A stretch of DNA of 64,000 nucleotides from Clostridiales bacterium UBA1390 (GTDB lineage: Bacteria > Bacillota > Clostridia > Lachnospirales > Bianqueaceae): contig DBQQ01000046.1 in the NCBI GenBank assembly GCA_002305315.1, forward strand, positions 24,079 through 88,078. Direction: 5' to 3'. The position numbers were made by a program, and so were the translations under genes. Each line of letters starts with the position of its first letter. The first letter of the stretch is position 1. A model generated the notes under the pieces. The model did no database searches, had not been told where the DNA came from, and saw only the letters and a list, made by a program, of their open reading frames with translations. This document shows, piece by piece, positions 63,883 to 64,000 of this stretch.

Positions 63883-64000
63883 CCGAGCCAATTGTTACAG
63901 TGTTCACATTTAAGGGCGGAAACAATGGGAAAAGGGGCGGCGGCACCGTAAGGCATGCCTGTTTCGTCGCGGCACAGCGGTGCCTAAACATATGTTATTC

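Noticed and set aside
63692..63991. 99-codon minus-strand open frame at the right edge
   Set aside because: Mostly antisense to dcd, with no ribosome site or known motif.

Overview
The window looks like chromosome of a gut-type anaerobic Clostridia, probably Lachnospiraceae or a close relative. This is inferred from gene content, not proven: a flavodiiron-flavin reductase-rubredoxin fusion, a small 2[4Fe-4S] ferredoxin, a DUF1858 protein, a TSCPD protein, MecA, GdpP, an HrcA/CIRCE-type heat-shock operator, L-fucose catabolism, GH38 and other glycan enzymes, Gram-positive wall proteins (LCP, VanY-like, VanZ), and consensus SigA-type promoters with AGGAGG ribosome sites. Genes are closely packed on both strands. 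I see no phage, insertion sequence, CRISPR array or rRNA.

Layout. 1-7 kb: iron-containing alcohol dehydrogenase (cut by the left edge) divergent from a LysR regulator; pyruvate kinase; a flavoprotein plus MATE exporter pair. 7-15 kb: LCP protein, then a block of glycerate kinase, HD-GYP protein, hybrid histidine kinase and GGDEF protein, which looks like a membrane-sensed cyclic-di-GMP module; a small XRE regulator. 15-20 kb: purA with an unknown follower; an MBOAT/DHHW O-acetylation pair; mecA. 20-26.6 kb: DUF1858 protein, ferredoxin, and the gdpP-rplI-dnaB operon ending in a C39-type peptidase. 26.8-30 kb: a fused ABC exporter.

29.95-30.71 kb: a tandem array of about 16 diverged 44-53 bp units, each carrying palindromic cores, isolated between two facing transcription terminators. 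It is the least explained structure in the window. It is followed by two tRNA-Pro genes. 31-39.9 kb: CIRCE-controlled hsp20 with a DUF308 gene, a serine hydrolase, VanZ protein, stand-alone acpP, TSCPD protein, the flavodiiron fusion, an M50 peptidase, a VanY-like peptidase and a PIN-like/AT-hook protein. 40-50.7 kb: fucose isomerase-mutarotase-dehydrogenase operon, a processive GT2, mgtE, an ECF sigma factor, aspartate kinase, purE and asnS. 50.8-63.9 kb: GH38 alpha-mannosidase, an ABC exporter whose permease has a roughly 560-residue coiled coil, a glycosidase-like giant with an esterase, and dcd.

Stretches above 300 bases without a gene: 29864-30822 (terminator, repeat array, tRNA terminator) and 26537-26839 (gdpP promoter on the minus strand and the leader of the ABC exporter, where I see only a weak promoter). 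Many starts were moved to the ATG, GTG or TTG that has a well-placed Shine-Dalgarno sequence.
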